From positions 62,001 through 126,000 of the forward strand of contig JAPOQN010000013.1 in the NCBI GenBank assembly GCA_026710655.1: 64,000 nt of DNA, read 5' to 3'. Position 1 is the first letter of the stretch. Every line of letters begins with the position of its first letter. Below are positions 41,304-50,631 of the stretch, piece by piece. Both the position numbers and the translations under genes were made by a program. The notes under the pieces were generated by a model. The model was not told the DNA's origin. It searched no databases and saw nothing but the letters and a program-made list of their open reading frames with translations. The stretch is from Chloroflexota bacterium. GTDB taxonomy: Bacteria > Chloroflexota > Dehalococcoidia > Tepidiformales > Tepidiformaceae.

Positions 41304-44291
41304 CTACTCCCCCAGCGCCTCCGCCAGCAACTCCGCGACATGGCGCGGTGTGCGCGACGTGAAGTGCCCGATCTGCTGCCGGCAGGACACCCCCGTGACC
41401 GCCACCGCGACCTCCCCGCCCGCCGCCTCCACCGCTGGGAAGAGCCGGTACGCGCCCATCTGCCGCGAGACCTCGTAGTGCTCCCGCTCGAACCCGAAAG
41501 ACCCCGCCATCCCGCAGCACCCTGAGTCGACCAGTGAGGGCGCGTAGCCCGCGACCTCCAGTGCCCGCAGCGACGGCTCCGCCCCCGCCAGCGCCTTCTG
41601 GTGGCAGTGCCCGTGGACCAGCACGCTGCCCGCGCCGGCGCGAAACAGATCCCCCACGCCCTCATCCTCTGCCGCCACCCGCGCGACCAGTTCATCCAGC
41701 AGGACCGCCTGCGCAGCGACCGCACCCGCGCGCTCGCCCGGCAGCAGGTCGCGGTATTCGTCGCGCAGCGTGAGCAGGCACGAGGGCTCCGTCCCCACGA
41801 TGGGGACGCCCCGCCGCGCGTACGGCTCCAGCCGCGCGAGGTTCGCCTCCGCCCAGCCCCGCGCCAACCCCAGTTGCCCCTTCGAGATCGCCGGCCGCCC
41901 GCAGCACTCCAGGCTCGGCACGACTGTCACCGCGTACCCCAGCGCCTCCAGCACCCGCACCGCCGCGCGCCCCACCTCCGGGTGGAAGTACTCCGTGAAC
42001 GTGTCTACCAGGTAGACGGCCTCCCCCCGCGGCGCCTCCCCCGTCCGCGCCCCCCGCCGCGACCACCACCGCCCGAAGCGCCGCGAGGCGAACGCTGGCA
42101 GCGGCCGCCGCCGGTCGACCCCGCCTACGCGCTCCAGCAACGCTCGCACGGGCCCCAGCCGCGCGACCGCGTTCGCGAGAGGCGCGACCGGGCTCGTCAG
42201 GGCGCTCAGCAGCCGGATGCGGGCGAAAGCGCGATCGCGTAACGGCGCGCCGTGCGCGGCGCTCGCCTGCGCCTGTACCTCGTATTTCAGCTTGGCGAAG
42301 TCGACGCCCGAGGGGCACTCCGTCTTGCAGGCCTTGCACTCGACGCACAGGTCGAGCGCCTCGCGCATCCGGTCGCTGGTCAGGTCTTCCAGTGGCAACG
42401 CGCCGTTTAGCGCCTGCCGCAGCAGGTTCGCCCGACCCCGCGTCGAGTGCTCCTCGTCCCCCGTCACCATGAAGGAGGGGCACATCCCCCCGTCGAGCTT
42501 GCGGCAGGCGCCCTGCCCGTTGCACTGCTCCGCCGCCCGCGCCAGCCCCCCCTCGAACCCGAAGTCGAGCTCCGTGTGCAGTTCCGCATTCACCGTCGCG
42601 GGGCTCAGCCGCAGGTTGTCGGCGAACGGCGGCGTCTCGACGATCTTCCCCGGATTGAGCAGCCCCTGCGGGTCCCAGAGCGCCTTCAGCTCGCGGAAGG
42701 CGCGCGTCAGTTCCGGACCGAACATGCGCTCCGTGAAGACCCCCCGCACGATCCCGTCGCCGTGTTCCCCGCTGAGCGCTCCCCCGAACTCCAGCACGAG
42801 GTCCGCCACCTCCTCCGCCAGCCCCTCCGCCTGCGCCAGCCCCTCCGCGTCCTTCAGGTCCACGATCGGACGGATGTGGAGGCAGCCGACGCTCGCGTGT
42901 CCGTAGTAGGCGGGACGCAGTCCCCGCGCCTTCACCAGCGCATCGAAGCGGGCGACGTATTCCGCCAGCTGCTCCGGCGCGACGGCCGTGTCCTCCACGA
43001 ACGAGGCCGGCTTGGCGTCGCTGCGCAGGCTCATCAGCAGCCCCAGGCCGGCCTCGCGCATGCGCCACATGCGCCGCTGTTCCCCCGCCTCACGCGCGAC
43101 CACCGCCGCGAACGCCCCGTCCTCCCCCACCAGGTCGGCCTTCAGCGCCTCCACCTTGCCCCCCACCTCCTCCGCCCGCTCCCCCGCGAACTCGACCAGC
43201 AGCAGCGCCCCCGGCTCCCCCTCTACGAACTCGACCAGTTGGCGGAACCCCGCGCTCTCGCGGCAGCGCTCGATGATCGTGTCGTCCACCAGCTCGACCG
43301 CCGAGGGGCCGTGCGCATTCGCCCGCACCGTCGCCGCCGCCGCCTCGACCACCGTGCGGAAATGCAGGGCGGTCAGCATCTTCACCGGCGGGATGGGCAC
43401 GACCCGCACCGTCGCCTCGACCACCGTCGCGAGCGTTCCTTCCGACCCCACCACCAGCTTCGCCAGGTTAAGCGGCCCCTCCTCCCCCACCTCGTCGAGG
43501 TTGTAGCCGGAGACGCGCCGCAGGATCTTCGGGAAGCGCTTCTCCACCTCCACCCGATGCTCCCGTGCGATTGCCCGCACCCCCCGGTAGATGTCGCCCT
43601 CGAGCCCCTCGCGCTTCTCCCGCTTCGCCGCCCCGTCCCCGCTCAGCCCCTCCAGCGTCGCCATCGACCCATCCGCCAGCACCACCTCCAGGGCGACCAC
43701 GTTGTCGACCGTCTTGCCGTACACCGCCGAGTGCGCCCCGCACGAGTTGTTCCCGATGCCCCCGCCAATCGTCGCCCGATTCGCCGTCGAAGGGTCGATC
43801 GGGTACTGCAGGCCGTGGGGCCGCAAGGCCTTGTTCAGCTCCGCGAGCACGACACCGGGCTGCACCCGCGCCGTCTGCGCTTCCGTGTCGATCCCCAGCA
43901 CGTTCGCCATGTGCCGGGTGAAGTCGAGGACGATCGCGTGGTTCACGGTCTGTCCGGAGAGGCTCGTGCCACCACCCCGGGGCAGTACAGGCACGCCGTG
44001 CTCCGCCGCCACCCGCATCACGTGTCGCACGTCCTCCGCCGAGCGCGGATAGACCACCGCCACCGGCTCCATCTCGTAGATCGACGCGTCCGTCGCGTAC
44101 AGGAGCCGCCGGTAGCGCTCGACCTCGACATCGCCCGCGCCGCCCGACAGCCCCCCCGCCAGGTCGCGGGCCAGCGGTGTGAGCGCTTCGTCGCCGCCGT
44201 GCAGCAGTTCGCGTGCCCGGGTAACCGTCGCGAACGTGGAGGGCGTTCGTCCCTCTACGGTGCGCCCTGCGGCCGTTGAGGTGGCGGGCAT
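41304..44291 (-). CDS. FAD/Fe-S D-2-hydroxyacid dehydrogenase (YdiJ-like, FAD_binding_4 plus CCG domains)
   Basis: The 995-residue protein has an N-terminal PCMH FAD domain (VYPRSAEDVRHVMRVAAEHGVPVLPRGGGTSLSGQ and TIGGGIGNNSCGAHSAVYG), the FAD-oxidase C domain, a cysteine-rich segment with CNGQGACRKLDGGMCP, a [4Fe-4S] site CVECKACKTECPSG, and two CCG domains near the end (VPSLECCGRPAIS and VDSGCCGMAGSFG). This architecture oxidises D-lactate, D-2-hydroxyglutarate or glycolate-like acids and passes electrons to a quinone or cytochrome. It is a single-chain equivalent of GlcD plus GlcF. It converges with the HEPN-like gene and follows the P450 on the same strand by 4 bases. Confidence 0.93.
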   Translation of the reverse strand: MPATSTAAGRTVEGRTPSTFATVTRARELLHGGDEALTPLARDLAGGLSGGAGDVEVERYRRLLYATDASIYEMEPVAVVYPRSAEDVRHVMRVAAEHGVPVLPRGGGTSLSGQTVNHAIVLDFTRHMANVLGIDTEAQTARVQPGVVLAELNKALRPHGLQYPIDPSTANRATIGGGIGNNSCGAHSAVYGKTVDNVVALEVVLADGSMATLEGLSGDGAAKREKREGLEGDIYRGVRAIAREHRVEVEKRFPKILRRVSGYNLDEVGEEGPLNLAKLVVGSEGTLATVVEATVRVVPIPPVKMLTALHFRTVVEAAAATVRANAHGPSAVELVDDTIIERCRESAGFRQLVEFVEGEPGALLLVEFAGERAEEVGGKVEALKADLVGEDGAFAAVVAREAGEQRRMWRMREAGLGLLMSLRSDAKPASFVEDTAVAPEQLAEYVARFDALVKARGLRPAYYGHASVGCLHIRPIVDLKDAEGLAQAEGLAEEVADLVLEFGGALSGEHGDGIVRGVFTERMFGPELTRAFRELKALWDPQGLLNPGKIVETPPFADNLRLSPATVNAELHTELDFGFEGGLARAAEQCNGQGACRKLDGGMCPSFMVTGDEEHSTRGRANLLRQALNGALPLEDLTSDRMREALDLCVECKACKTECPSGVDFAKLKYEVQAQASAAHGAPLRDRAFARIRLLSALTSPVAPLANAVARLGPVRALLERVGGVDRRRPLPAFASRRFGRWWSRRGARTGEAPRGEAVYLVDTFTEYFHPEVGRAAVRVLEALGYAVTVVPSLECCGRPAISKGQLGLARGWAEANLARLEPYARRGVPIVGTEPSCLLTLRDEYRDLLPGERAGAVAAQAVLLDELVARVAAEDEGVGDLFRAGAGSVLVHGHCHQKALAGAEPSLRALEVAGYAPSLVDSGCCGMAGSFGFEREHYEVSRQMGAYRLFPAVEAAGGEVAVAVTGVSCRQQIGHFTSRTPRHVAELLAEALGE

Positions 44292-44295
44292 GGCG

Positions 44296-45567
44296 CTAGG
44301 CCGGGTCGAACTCGACCAGGAGCTCCCACGGGTGAAGGCTGATCGCGATCGGCTTCGGGTTCGAACCGGGGGCGAAGCGCGGGTTCCGCATCACGTCCAT
44401 CAGCATGCGGCTCCCGATCACCGTCTCCGTCTGCGCCAGCTGGTAGCCCACGCAGAAGTGCTTGCCCAGCCCGAAGCCCAGGTGGCTCGCCTGGCCGTTG
44501 TCGTGGTACCCCGCTCGCAGCGCCTTCCCCACGTAGAGGTCGGGCCGCATGATGTCGAACTTGTCCGGGTTCGCGAACACGCGCTCATCCCGGTTCCCTC
44601 CGTAGATCGAGAGGTTCACGTACGCCCCCTCGGGGATGGTCACGCCGTACTCGGGGAAGGGGATGTCGTGGATCGCGCGCCGCGCCTGGCCGCCCGAGGG
44701 CCCGTGGACACGCATCATCTCCGTGAAGGCGCGGTCCAGCAGCGAGGGGTCGTTGCGCACCAGCTCCCACTGCTCCGGGTTCGCCAGCATCTCGTACCAG
44801 AGGTTTGCGATCGCCTTGTCCGTCGTCTCCGCGCCCGCCACCAGCAGCAGGCTCGCGAACGACTTGATCTCCTGGAACGTCATCCGGTGCCCGTCCACCT
44901 CCGCCACGCAGAGGCGCGAGATAAGGTCGTCCCCGGGGTTCTTGCTGCGCCCCTGCAGGAGCGGCTCCAGGTAGTCGTGGTACTCCTGGTTCGCCTTGAT
45001 CCCCGCCGCGCGGATGTCGGGCGGACCGCCGATCCCGTTCATCATCGCCGGGTACCACTCATGGAACATGTCGTGGGCGTCCTGCGGCAGGTCCAGCACG
45101 TCCAGGATGACGTTCAGGGGCAGGCGCGTGGCGAAGTCGTCCACGATGTCTATCTGCCCCGTCTTCGCCGCCTCCTCGGCCATGCGGCGCGCGTGCTTCT
45201 CCGTGTACTTCTCGATGAGCGCCATCGAGTTGCGCTCGATGATGGGCAGGAGCGCCTCCAGCTTCCTCCCCACGAACTCCGGCGCCACGATGTTGCGCAG
45301 CTTGTTGTGCTGCTCCCCGTCGTACTCCATCAGCGTCGGCCCGAACACCGCCCCGATACCCAGCGCGTTTGGCTGCGCCGAGTAGTTCTCCAGGTCCCGG
45401 AAGGCCGCGCAGACGTCGTCGTAGCGCGAGATCATCCAGTTGTCGCCGATGGGGTTGTAGTAGACCGGGTAGTGGTCGCGCAGCACCTTCAGCGTTGGGT
45501 ACGGGTCGTCGGCGTACTCCTGGCTGAAGAAGATCTCCGGATCGATCTCCGGCTTCGTCATCGTCAT
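44296..45567 (-). CDS. Cytochrome P450, first copy
   Basis: The 423-residue protein starts at ATG 45567 (AGGAG upstream). It has the I-helix oxygen-binding motif AGAETTDKA, the K-helix E-X-X-R in EMMRVHGP region (weak, with ExxR written as FTEMMRV), and the heme-ligand loop LGFGLGKHFCVGYQLAQTE with the thiolate Cys. P450s insert oxygen into organic substrates with electrons from a ferredoxin; no ferredoxin gene is adjacent. It resembles CYP107/CYP125-like bacterial soluble families, so a steroid, terpenoid or fatty-acid substrate is possible. It is 4 bases upstream of the FAD/Fe-S dehydrogenase. Confidence 0.92.
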   Translation of the reverse strand: MTMTKPEIDPEIFFSQEYADDPYPTLKVLRDHYPVYYNPIGDNWMISRYDDVCAAFRDLENYSAQPNALGIGAVFGPTLMEYDGEQHNKLRNIVAPEFVGRKLEALLPIIERNSMALIEKYTEKHARRMAEEAAKTGQIDIVDDFATRLPLNVILDVLDLPQDAHDMFHEWYPAMMNGIGGPPDIRAAGIKANQEYHDYLEPLLQGRSKNPGDDLISRLCVAEVDGHRMTFQEIKSFASLLLVAGAETTDKAIANLWYEMLANPEQWELVRNDPSLLDRAFTEMMRVHGPSGGQARRAIHDIPFPEYGVTIPEGAYVNLSIYGGNRDERVFANPDKFDIMRPDLYVGKALRAGYHDNGQASHLGFGLGKHFCVGYQLAQTETVIGSRMLMDVMRNPRFAPGSNPKPIAISLHPWELLVEFDPA

Positions 45568-45710
45568 CGCACGTACTCCTGCCGCGGCGTCCGGCCGCAA
45601 GCGGATTCGCGCGCCATGGTATCGCGTCGCCGAACAGGTTGGGTGTCGTGAAGCCGCAAGCGGGGCCGTGTCCCTGCTGCCCTTGAGATGTGGTATCCGG
45701 CAGGAGGAGT

Positions 45711-45750
45711 CGCTACTATAATGAGATAGAGTATCGTATTTGACAGGAGC
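45711..45750 (+). promoter_or_regulatory. Candidate promoter for the CuZn-SOD-like gene (TATAAT)
   Basis: A perfect TATAAT sits at 45717-45722, 35 bases before the GTG start at 45757, in an AT-rich stretch that is unusual for this genome. No good -35 is at the ideal distance (TTGAGA at 45683-45688 is too far). A ribosome site AGGAG follows at about 45743-45747. The promoter would face away from the P450. Confidence 0.4.
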
Positions 45751-45756
45751 CGCTTT

Positions 45757-46344
45757 GTGCCTGGCCGGCTGGGGCTCGTCCTTCTTTCCGTGTCGCCAAT
45801 CGTGATAGTCCTGGTGGCAGGCGTGATCCTGCTCGTCCTCCGGTCTGGCGGCGGAGGCGATGAACGCACCCCGGGCCTGACCGCCGAGGCCGCACTGGTC
45901 TCGCCGGCCGGCGATGCCATGGGCGTAATCAGATTCCTTCAGACCGCCGGCGGGGTTCTTGTCATCGCCGAGGTGAACGGGCTGGCCCCGGGTGGCCACG
46001 CCTTCATCATCCACGAGGTCGGAGCCTGTACCCCCGATTTCGCCGCCGCCGGCGACCACTTCGATCCTACTGACGCGGACCACGGGTTCATCCACGGGGC
46101 CTGGCAGGGCGACGACTCCGGTGGAGGACACGGTGGCGACCTGCCCAACATCTACGCCGCCTCCGACGGTTCCGCTCGCGCCGACTTCTTTACCGACGGG
46201 GTCACGCTGGACACGGGCCCGCGTCACTCCCTCTTCGACGATGACGGCTCCGCCATCATCGTGCACGAACGGGCAGACACCTACGGAGAAGGCGAGGCCG
46301 ACACGGGCGAGCGTGTCGCCTGCGGCGTCATCCGGCGCCCATAG
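45757..46344 (+). CDS. CuZn superoxide dismutase-like membrane-anchored protein lacking one copper ligand
   Basis: The 195-residue protein has an N-terminal membrane anchor (about 6-28) followed by a CuZn-SOD barrel: GGHAFIIHEVGAC (Ile84 and His86), AAGDHFDPTDADHG (His101, His109), GGGHGGDLPN (His125, Asp128) and GSAIIVHERADTYG (His160), with disulfide Cys91 and Cys189. The Zn site (His101, His109, His125, Asp128) is complete. Of the copper ligands, His86, His101 and His160 are present, but the first of the canonical HxH pair is Ile84 (codon ATC), so three remain. Such proteins can have lowered activity or act as metal stores. Located outside the membrane. Confidence 0.85.
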   Translation: MPGRLGLVLLSVSPIVIVLVAGVILLVLRSGGGGDERTPGLTAEAALVSPAGDAMGVIRFLQTAGGVLVIAEVNGLAPGGHAFIIHEVGACTPDFAAAGDHFDPTDADHGFIHGAWQGDDSGGGHGGDLPNIYAASDGSARADFFTDGVTLDTGPRHSLFDDDGSAIIVHERADTYGEGEADTGERVACGVIRRP

Positions 46345-46517
46345 ATGTTGCCACCCCGCGACTAGCGCAGGCGGCGGCGCGCGCGTCACCCCTCCGGCGC
46401 CGCTCCGCCCTGCCCTGCGAACGGGCTACAGCCCGGTTGTCGGCTCCCTCAGCTCCATAGCGGTGCGCCACACGCCCCCATCGCGTAGCGTGCGAGAAAC
46501 CGCGCAGGAGCCCCCCG

Positions 46518-48119
46518 ATGCCCGTCGATCCCGACCGCGAGAGCTGGAAGCCCGGCATGCCCTGGGAGCACGCCATCAAGGACATCGAGTACATCCGCGA
46601 GCTCGGTCGCGAGATGGGCGGACCGGAGCGCATCGCCCGCCAGCACGCCGGCGGCCGCTACACCGTCCGCGAGCGCATCGAGAAGATGGTCGACCCCGGC
46701 AGCTTCGTCGAGGCGGGCCCCCTTGTTGGCGCTGCCGAGTACGACGACGCCGGCAACCTCGTCGGCTTTACGCCCGGGGCCTACGTCATGGGCCTGGCCG
46801 AGCTCGACGGCCGTCCCGTCGCCATCGGCGGCGACGACTTCACCATCTCCGGGGGCAGCCCCCACAACGTCCGCAAACACCCCCGCGACTTCATGCAGCC
46901 CCTCGCCCTCCAGTACGGCATCCCCTACGTCCAGCTCGTCGAGGGCGTCGGCCACAGCTCCAAAGCGGACGAGGCCGAAGGCCACATGGGCCTCCCCGCT
47001 GGCGACATGTGGCACCGCGCCATCGAGATGCTGCGAACCGTTCCCGTTGCCGCCGGCATCATGGGCTCCGTGGCGGGCGCGCCCGCCGCCTTCGCCCTCA
47101 TGTCGCACTTCACCGTCATGGTGAAGGGTCAGTCCCAGATCTTCCCCTCCGGACCGCCCGTCGTGCGCCGCGCCATCGGCGAAGACCTCGACAAGGAGGC
47201 CCTCGGCGGCGCCAGGATGCACGTCCACGAGAGCGGCCAGGTCGACAACGAGGCCGAGTCCGAGGAGGACGCCTTCGACCAGATCAAGCGCTTCCTCTCC
47301 TACCTCCCCAACACCACCTCCGAGGTCGCCCCCCGCGTCGAGACCGGCGACCCGCCCGATCGCCGCCCCGAAGAGCTCCTCAACATCATCCCGCCCAACC
47401 GCAAGCGCGGGTATAACGCCCGCACGCTCCTCTCGCACGTGGTCGATAACGGCGAGTTCTTCGAGATGCGCCGCCCCTACGCGGGCGCCCTCATCACCGC
47501 CTTCGCCCGCCTCGATGGCTACCCCGTGGGCGTCCTCGCCAGCGACCCCATGAAGCTCGCCGGCGCCATGGACGGTGACGTGGCCGACAAGTACACCCAC
47601 TTCGTCGACCTCTGCGACACCTTCAACCTGCCCCTCGTCATCTTTCTCGACATGCCCGGCTTCATGCTTGGCTCCCACGCCGAACGCAAGGCGACGATGC
47701 GGCGGGGCGTGCGCGCCCTCATCGCCAGCGCCGAGGCGGACGTCCCCAAGATCGAGTTCAACGTGCGCAAGTCCTACGGCGTCGCCGCCGACGCTCCCAA
47801 CAGCGTGGGCCTCCCCTTCGGACTCAATCTGCGCTTCGGCTGGCCCGCGGGCGAGTGGGGCGGCATCCCCATCGAGGGCGGCGTGGCCGCCGCCTACCGG
47901 CGCGAGATCGAGGCCGCCACCGACCCCGACGCCCACCGCGAGGCCATCGAGGAGCGCCTTCTCCGCCTTCGCTCACCCTTCCGCGCCGCCCACCGCGGCG
48001 ACGTCATCGACCTGATCGACCCGCGCGACACCCGCCGCCTCGCCTGCACCTTCGTCAAGCTCGCGCAGCCCGCGCTGGCGCGTCTCGCCAGCCGCCCCAA
48101 GCGCGCCGTCCGCCCCTAG
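46518..48119 (+). CDS. Acyl-CoA carboxylase beta subunit (propionyl- or acetyl-CoA carboxyltransferase-like)
   Basis: The 533-residue protein has the carboxyltransferase pattern: GGRYTVRERIEKMVDPGSFVE, an AYVMGLAELDGRPVAIGGDDFTISGGS segment, GIMGSVAGAPAAFALMSHFTVMV, SQIFPSGPPVVRRAIGE, and a C-terminal crotonase-like part with GYPVGVLASDP and VIFLDMPGFMLGSHAERKATMRRG (oxyanion loop). It transfers CO2 from carboxybiotin to an acyl-CoA; the biotin carboxylase/carrier subunit is not nearby, so the partner is elsewhere. The type resembles MmdA/PccB, consistent with odd-chain, branched or dicarboxylate metabolism. The start ATG is at 46518. Confidence 0.9.
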   Translation: MPVDPDRESWKPGMPWEHAIKDIEYIRELGREMGGPERIARQHAGGRYTVRERIEKMVDPGSFVEAGPLVGAAEYDDAGNLVGFTPGAYVMGLAELDGRPVAIGGDDFTISGGSPHNVRKHPRDFMQPLALQYGIPYVQLVEGVGHSSKADEAEGHMGLPAGDMWHRAIEMLRTVPVAAGIMGSVAGAPAAFALMSHFTVMVKGQSQIFPSGPPVVRRAIGEDLDKEALGGARMHVHESGQVDNEAESEEDAFDQIKRFLSYLPNTTSEVAPRVETGDPPDRRPEELLNIIPPNRKRGYNARTLLSHVVDNGEFFEMRRPYAGALITAFARLDGYPVGVLASDPMKLAGAMDGDVADKYTHFVDLCDTFNLPLVIFLDMPGFMLGSHAERKATMRRGVRALIASAEADVPKIEFNVRKSYGVAADAPNSVGLPFGLNLRFGWPAGEWGGIPIEGGVAAAYRREIEAATDPDAHREAIEERLLRLRSPFRAAHRGDVIDLIDPRDTRRLACTFVKLAQPALARLASRPKRAVRP

Positions 48120-48134
48120 GTAGGAACTGGCCGC

Positions 48135-49478
48135 CTACCCGACGGCGACGGCCTCCCGCGCCTTCGTGAACTCCAGGTTCAGCTCGTACAGGCCCAGCAT
48201 GATGCCCGGCTGGTGCTTGAAGTCGTTCTTCCCGCTGGCCAGCTTGATTTCGTCCATGCGGTCCAGCATCACGTCCACCGCGATGTTCTGCTCCAGACGC
48301 GAGAGACCCGCTCCCGGACAGCCCCGCGGACGGATCGAGAAGGTCAGGTGCTTCCCCGGGCTCTTGCGGTCGAGCCGGATCTCATCCGGCGCCTCGCACA
48401 GCTCCGGGTCGCGGTTCGCCGCCGCCCAGCGCAGGTGCAGCAGCGACCCCGCCGGGATCTTGACCCCGCGGATCTCCGTGTCACGCGCGACCATGCGGCC
48501 CGAGAGCCCCTGCGTGGGCGCGTGGAGGCGCAGCGCCTCCTCCACGAAGAAGCGAACCTTCGAGCGGTCCGCCCGCAACTCCTCGACGATCTCCGGGTGC
48601 TGCGCCAGTAGCATCGCTTCAGAAGTGAGCGCGTACTGCGTCGTCTCGTTCCCGCCGATGTGCATCCCCGAGACCACGCTGATGATGTCGCCGTCGCTCA
48701 GCGGCTTCCCCTGGAACTCCACGTTCGTGAGGAACGTGATCATGTCCTCTTTCGGGTTGCGCCGCTTCTCGTCGATCTGCTCCTGGATGTAGCGGTTGAA
48801 CGCGACCAGCGCCTTGGCGTTGTCCTCCTCGTCGGGATCCTCCATCTGGCTCTTCGGACCGAACCCGTAGACGAAGCGGCGCACCTGCGCCTCCTCCCAC
48901 TTCTTCGTCATCGGCATGTCCTCGAGCGGGAACCCGAGGATCGTCGAGATCACCGCCTGCGGCAGCGGCGCCGCGAACTCCGTCACGAACTCCACCTCGC
49001 CCTTGTCGATCCAGTTGTCCATCAGGCGGTTGGCGTGCGCCGTGATCATCTCCCCGTGCTGGAGCGCCCCCGAGGCGCCCACCCACGGCTCCGTCAGCTG
49101 CTCGCGGTGGGCCTTGTGCGACTCAATGTCGGGGCGCAGCCGCTCGCGCGCCGACACCACCTCGCCGAAGCCCTCCTCCTCGAAGATCTCGTCGTGGATC
49201 TTGCTCGTGCCCGAGGAGCCCGGGCCCTGGCGCGTGGGGAACAGTTCGGGGTCGCGAACGACCCGCCGGATGTCCTCGTACTTCGTCAGCACGTAGGCGT
49301 CCGCGCCCGGCTCATGGCCCTGGCCGGGAAGGCGCAGCACCGGTTCCTCGTCCTGCAGGAGCTTGTACGAGTCGTACCAGTGCTCCTGCGCACCGGGGGC
49401 GAACAGGTCCACCTCGGCCACGCTCATTGGGCATGCCGCCTGGGGCATCGCTTCGAAGTCTTCGCGGTTCGCGGCCAT
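48135..49478 (-). CDS. Cytochrome P450, second copy
   Basis: The 447-residue protein (ATG 49478, AGAGGA upstream; an earlier in-frame ATG is less likely) has the I-helix motif HIGGNETTQYA, the K-helix ALRLHAPTQGLSGR (E-X-X-R in EEALR), ENRDPELC-like turn and the heme loop LTFSIRPRGCPGAGLSRLE with Cys. The loop differs from the first P450 (PRGCPGA instead of GKHFCVG), so the two are different families rather than recent duplicates. Substrate likely hydrophobic; redox partners not adjacent. It is convergent with the carboxylase gene (15-base gap). Confidence 0.92.
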   Translation of the reverse strand: MAANREDFEAMPQAACPMSVAEVDLFAPGAQEHWYDSYKLLQDEEPVLRLPGQGHEPGADAYVLTKYEDIRRVVRDPELFPTRQGPGSSGTSKIHDEIFEEEGFGEVVSARERLRPDIESHKAHREQLTEPWVGASGALQHGEMITAHANRLMDNWIDKGEVEFVTEFAAPLPQAVISTILGFPLEDMPMTKKWEEAQVRRFVYGFGPKSQMEDPDEEDNAKALVAFNRYIQEQIDEKRRNPKEDMITFLTNVEFQGKPLSDGDIISVVSGMHIGGNETTQYALTSEAMLLAQHPEIVEELRADRSKVRFFVEEALRLHAPTQGLSGRMVARDTEIRGVKIPAGSLLHLRWAAANRDPELCEAPDEIRLDRKSPGKHLTFSIRPRGCPGAGLSRLEQNIAVDVMLDRMDEIKLASGKNDFKHQPGIMLGLYELNLEFTKAREAVAVG

Positions 49479-49577
49479 GGTTGTCCTCTTCCGGCCGGAT
49501 GCGCGCATACCCGCTCCGACAGTCGCTGGAAAGTGCAGGGATTATAGCGACTATGACAGGGCTCCCGCCCCCTCCCG

Positions 49578-50345
49578 CTAGCGCGCCGAGCCCCCCGAAA
49601 CGGTCAGCAGCGCTCCTGTCGTGAAGCTCGATGCCTCCGAGGCGAAATAGAGCGCCGCCCCCACGATCTCCTCCGCCTGCCCGCCCCGCGCCAGCAGGAT
49701 CGTGCTGGCCGCGCGCGCCTCGAACGCTTCCATGTCCCACGCCTTCGAGATGTCCGTCAGGAACGGCCCCGGGATGATGCAGTTCACCCGCACCTTCGGC
49801 GCGAACGTCCGCGCGAACCCGATCGTCAGGTTGTTCAGTCCCGCCTTCGCCGCCCCGTATGCGAGCGCGTTCGGCCCGGGGCTCTGCGAGGCCGTGCTCG
49901 AGACCATGACGACCGAGCCCCCCTCACCCTCCGCCATGCGCGTCGCGACGTTCGCGGTCAGCCGGAACGGACCCTTCAGGTTCACGTCGAGCACCTTGTC
50001 GTAGAGCGCCTCGCTCACGTTGCTCACGTGGTCGTACAGGGGCGACAGGCCGGCGTTGTTCACGAGCACGTCGACCTTGCCGAACTCGGCGTAGGCCGCC
50101 TCCGCCAGCGCATCGACCTGCTCCCACTCGCCCACGTGGCACGCCACGGGCAGCGCCCGCCGCCCCGTCTCCGCCCGAACCTCCTCCGCCAGCGCCTCGC
50201 ACGAGTCCAGCTTGCGGCTCGCGATGACCACGTCCGCACCGGCCCGCGCGAAGCTCCGCACCATGGCCGCCCCCAGGCCCCGGCTCCCGCCCGTCACGAG
50301 CGCCACCTTCCCGCTCAGGTCGAACAACTCCGCCACTTCGCTCAT
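49578..50345 (-). CDS. SDR family oxidoreductase
   Basis: The 255-residue classical SDR has TGGSRGLG (about 18-25), NNAG with SPLYDHVSN after it, catalytic Ser in MVSSTASQ, and YGAAKAG for Tyr/Lys. The late VNCIIPGPFLTDISK and LLTVSGG close the fold. R at the end of strand 2 (SRKL) suggests NADP use. It is on the same strand as the second P450 (99 bases upstream of it) and may act on the product of the P450. Length and motifs are normal. Confidence 0.87.
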   Translation of the reverse strand: MSEVAELFDLSGKVALVTGGSRGLGAAMVRSFARAGADVVIASRKLDSCEALAEEVRAETGRRALPVACHVGEWEQVDALAEAAYAEFGKVDVLVNNAGLSPLYDHVSNVSEALYDKVLDVNLKGPFRLTANVATRMAEGEGGSVVMVSSTASQSPGPNALAYGAAKAGLNNLTIGFARTFAPKVRVNCIIPGPFLTDISKAWDMEAFEARAASTILLARGGQAEEIVGAALYFASEASSFTTGALLTVSGGSAR

Positions 50346-50385
50346 GACGCCTCCTTCCGGCCAGCCGCGATGATACGGCCACTTC

Positions 50386-50631
50386 CTAGCCGTGGTGGGA
50401 CGGCAGATCGCGCCAGGAGACGCGCCGGCGGGGCACCAGCGGACGCACCTCGTCCCAGCGCTGGAACACGGTCACCGCTCCCGCCGTGAACGCCTTCGTC
50501 ACGGCCTCGCGCAAGGCGTCGCCGGTCTCGCCGCCGCGTTGCCGTTCCTGCTCCCAGTAGGCCTCCGCCCACGCCACCACCATCTCCCCGAGCTGATCGC
50601 CCGCTTCGTCGTTTGCGCTTCCCTGAGCCAT
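50386..50631 (-). CDS. Hypothetical protein, 81 aa
   Basis: This 81-residue protein starts at ATG 50631 with GGGAG at the right spacing. It is helical and amphipathic: EAGDQLGEMVVAWAEAYWEQERQR, then ETGDALREAVTKAFTAGAVTVFQRWDEV, and a basic tail. I do not recognise it. It lies 40 bases upstream of the SDR on the same strand and is divergent from dppB, so it may be the first gene of that operon. Codon use fits the host. Confidence 0.5.
   Translation of the reverse strand: MAQGSANDEAGDQLGEMVVAWAEAYWEQERQRGGETGDALREAVTKAFTAGAVTVFQRWDEVRPLVPRRRVSWRDLPSHHG

Noticed and set aside
42447-44279. A 610-codon plus-strand open frame opposite the FAD/Fe-S dehydrogenase
   Set aside because: His/Arg-rich shadow; the minus-strand gene has full domain structure.
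46345-46517. Hairpin CGGGC-TACA-GCCCG after the SOD-like gene as a terminator
   Set aside because: The stem has only five pairs and no T run follows.
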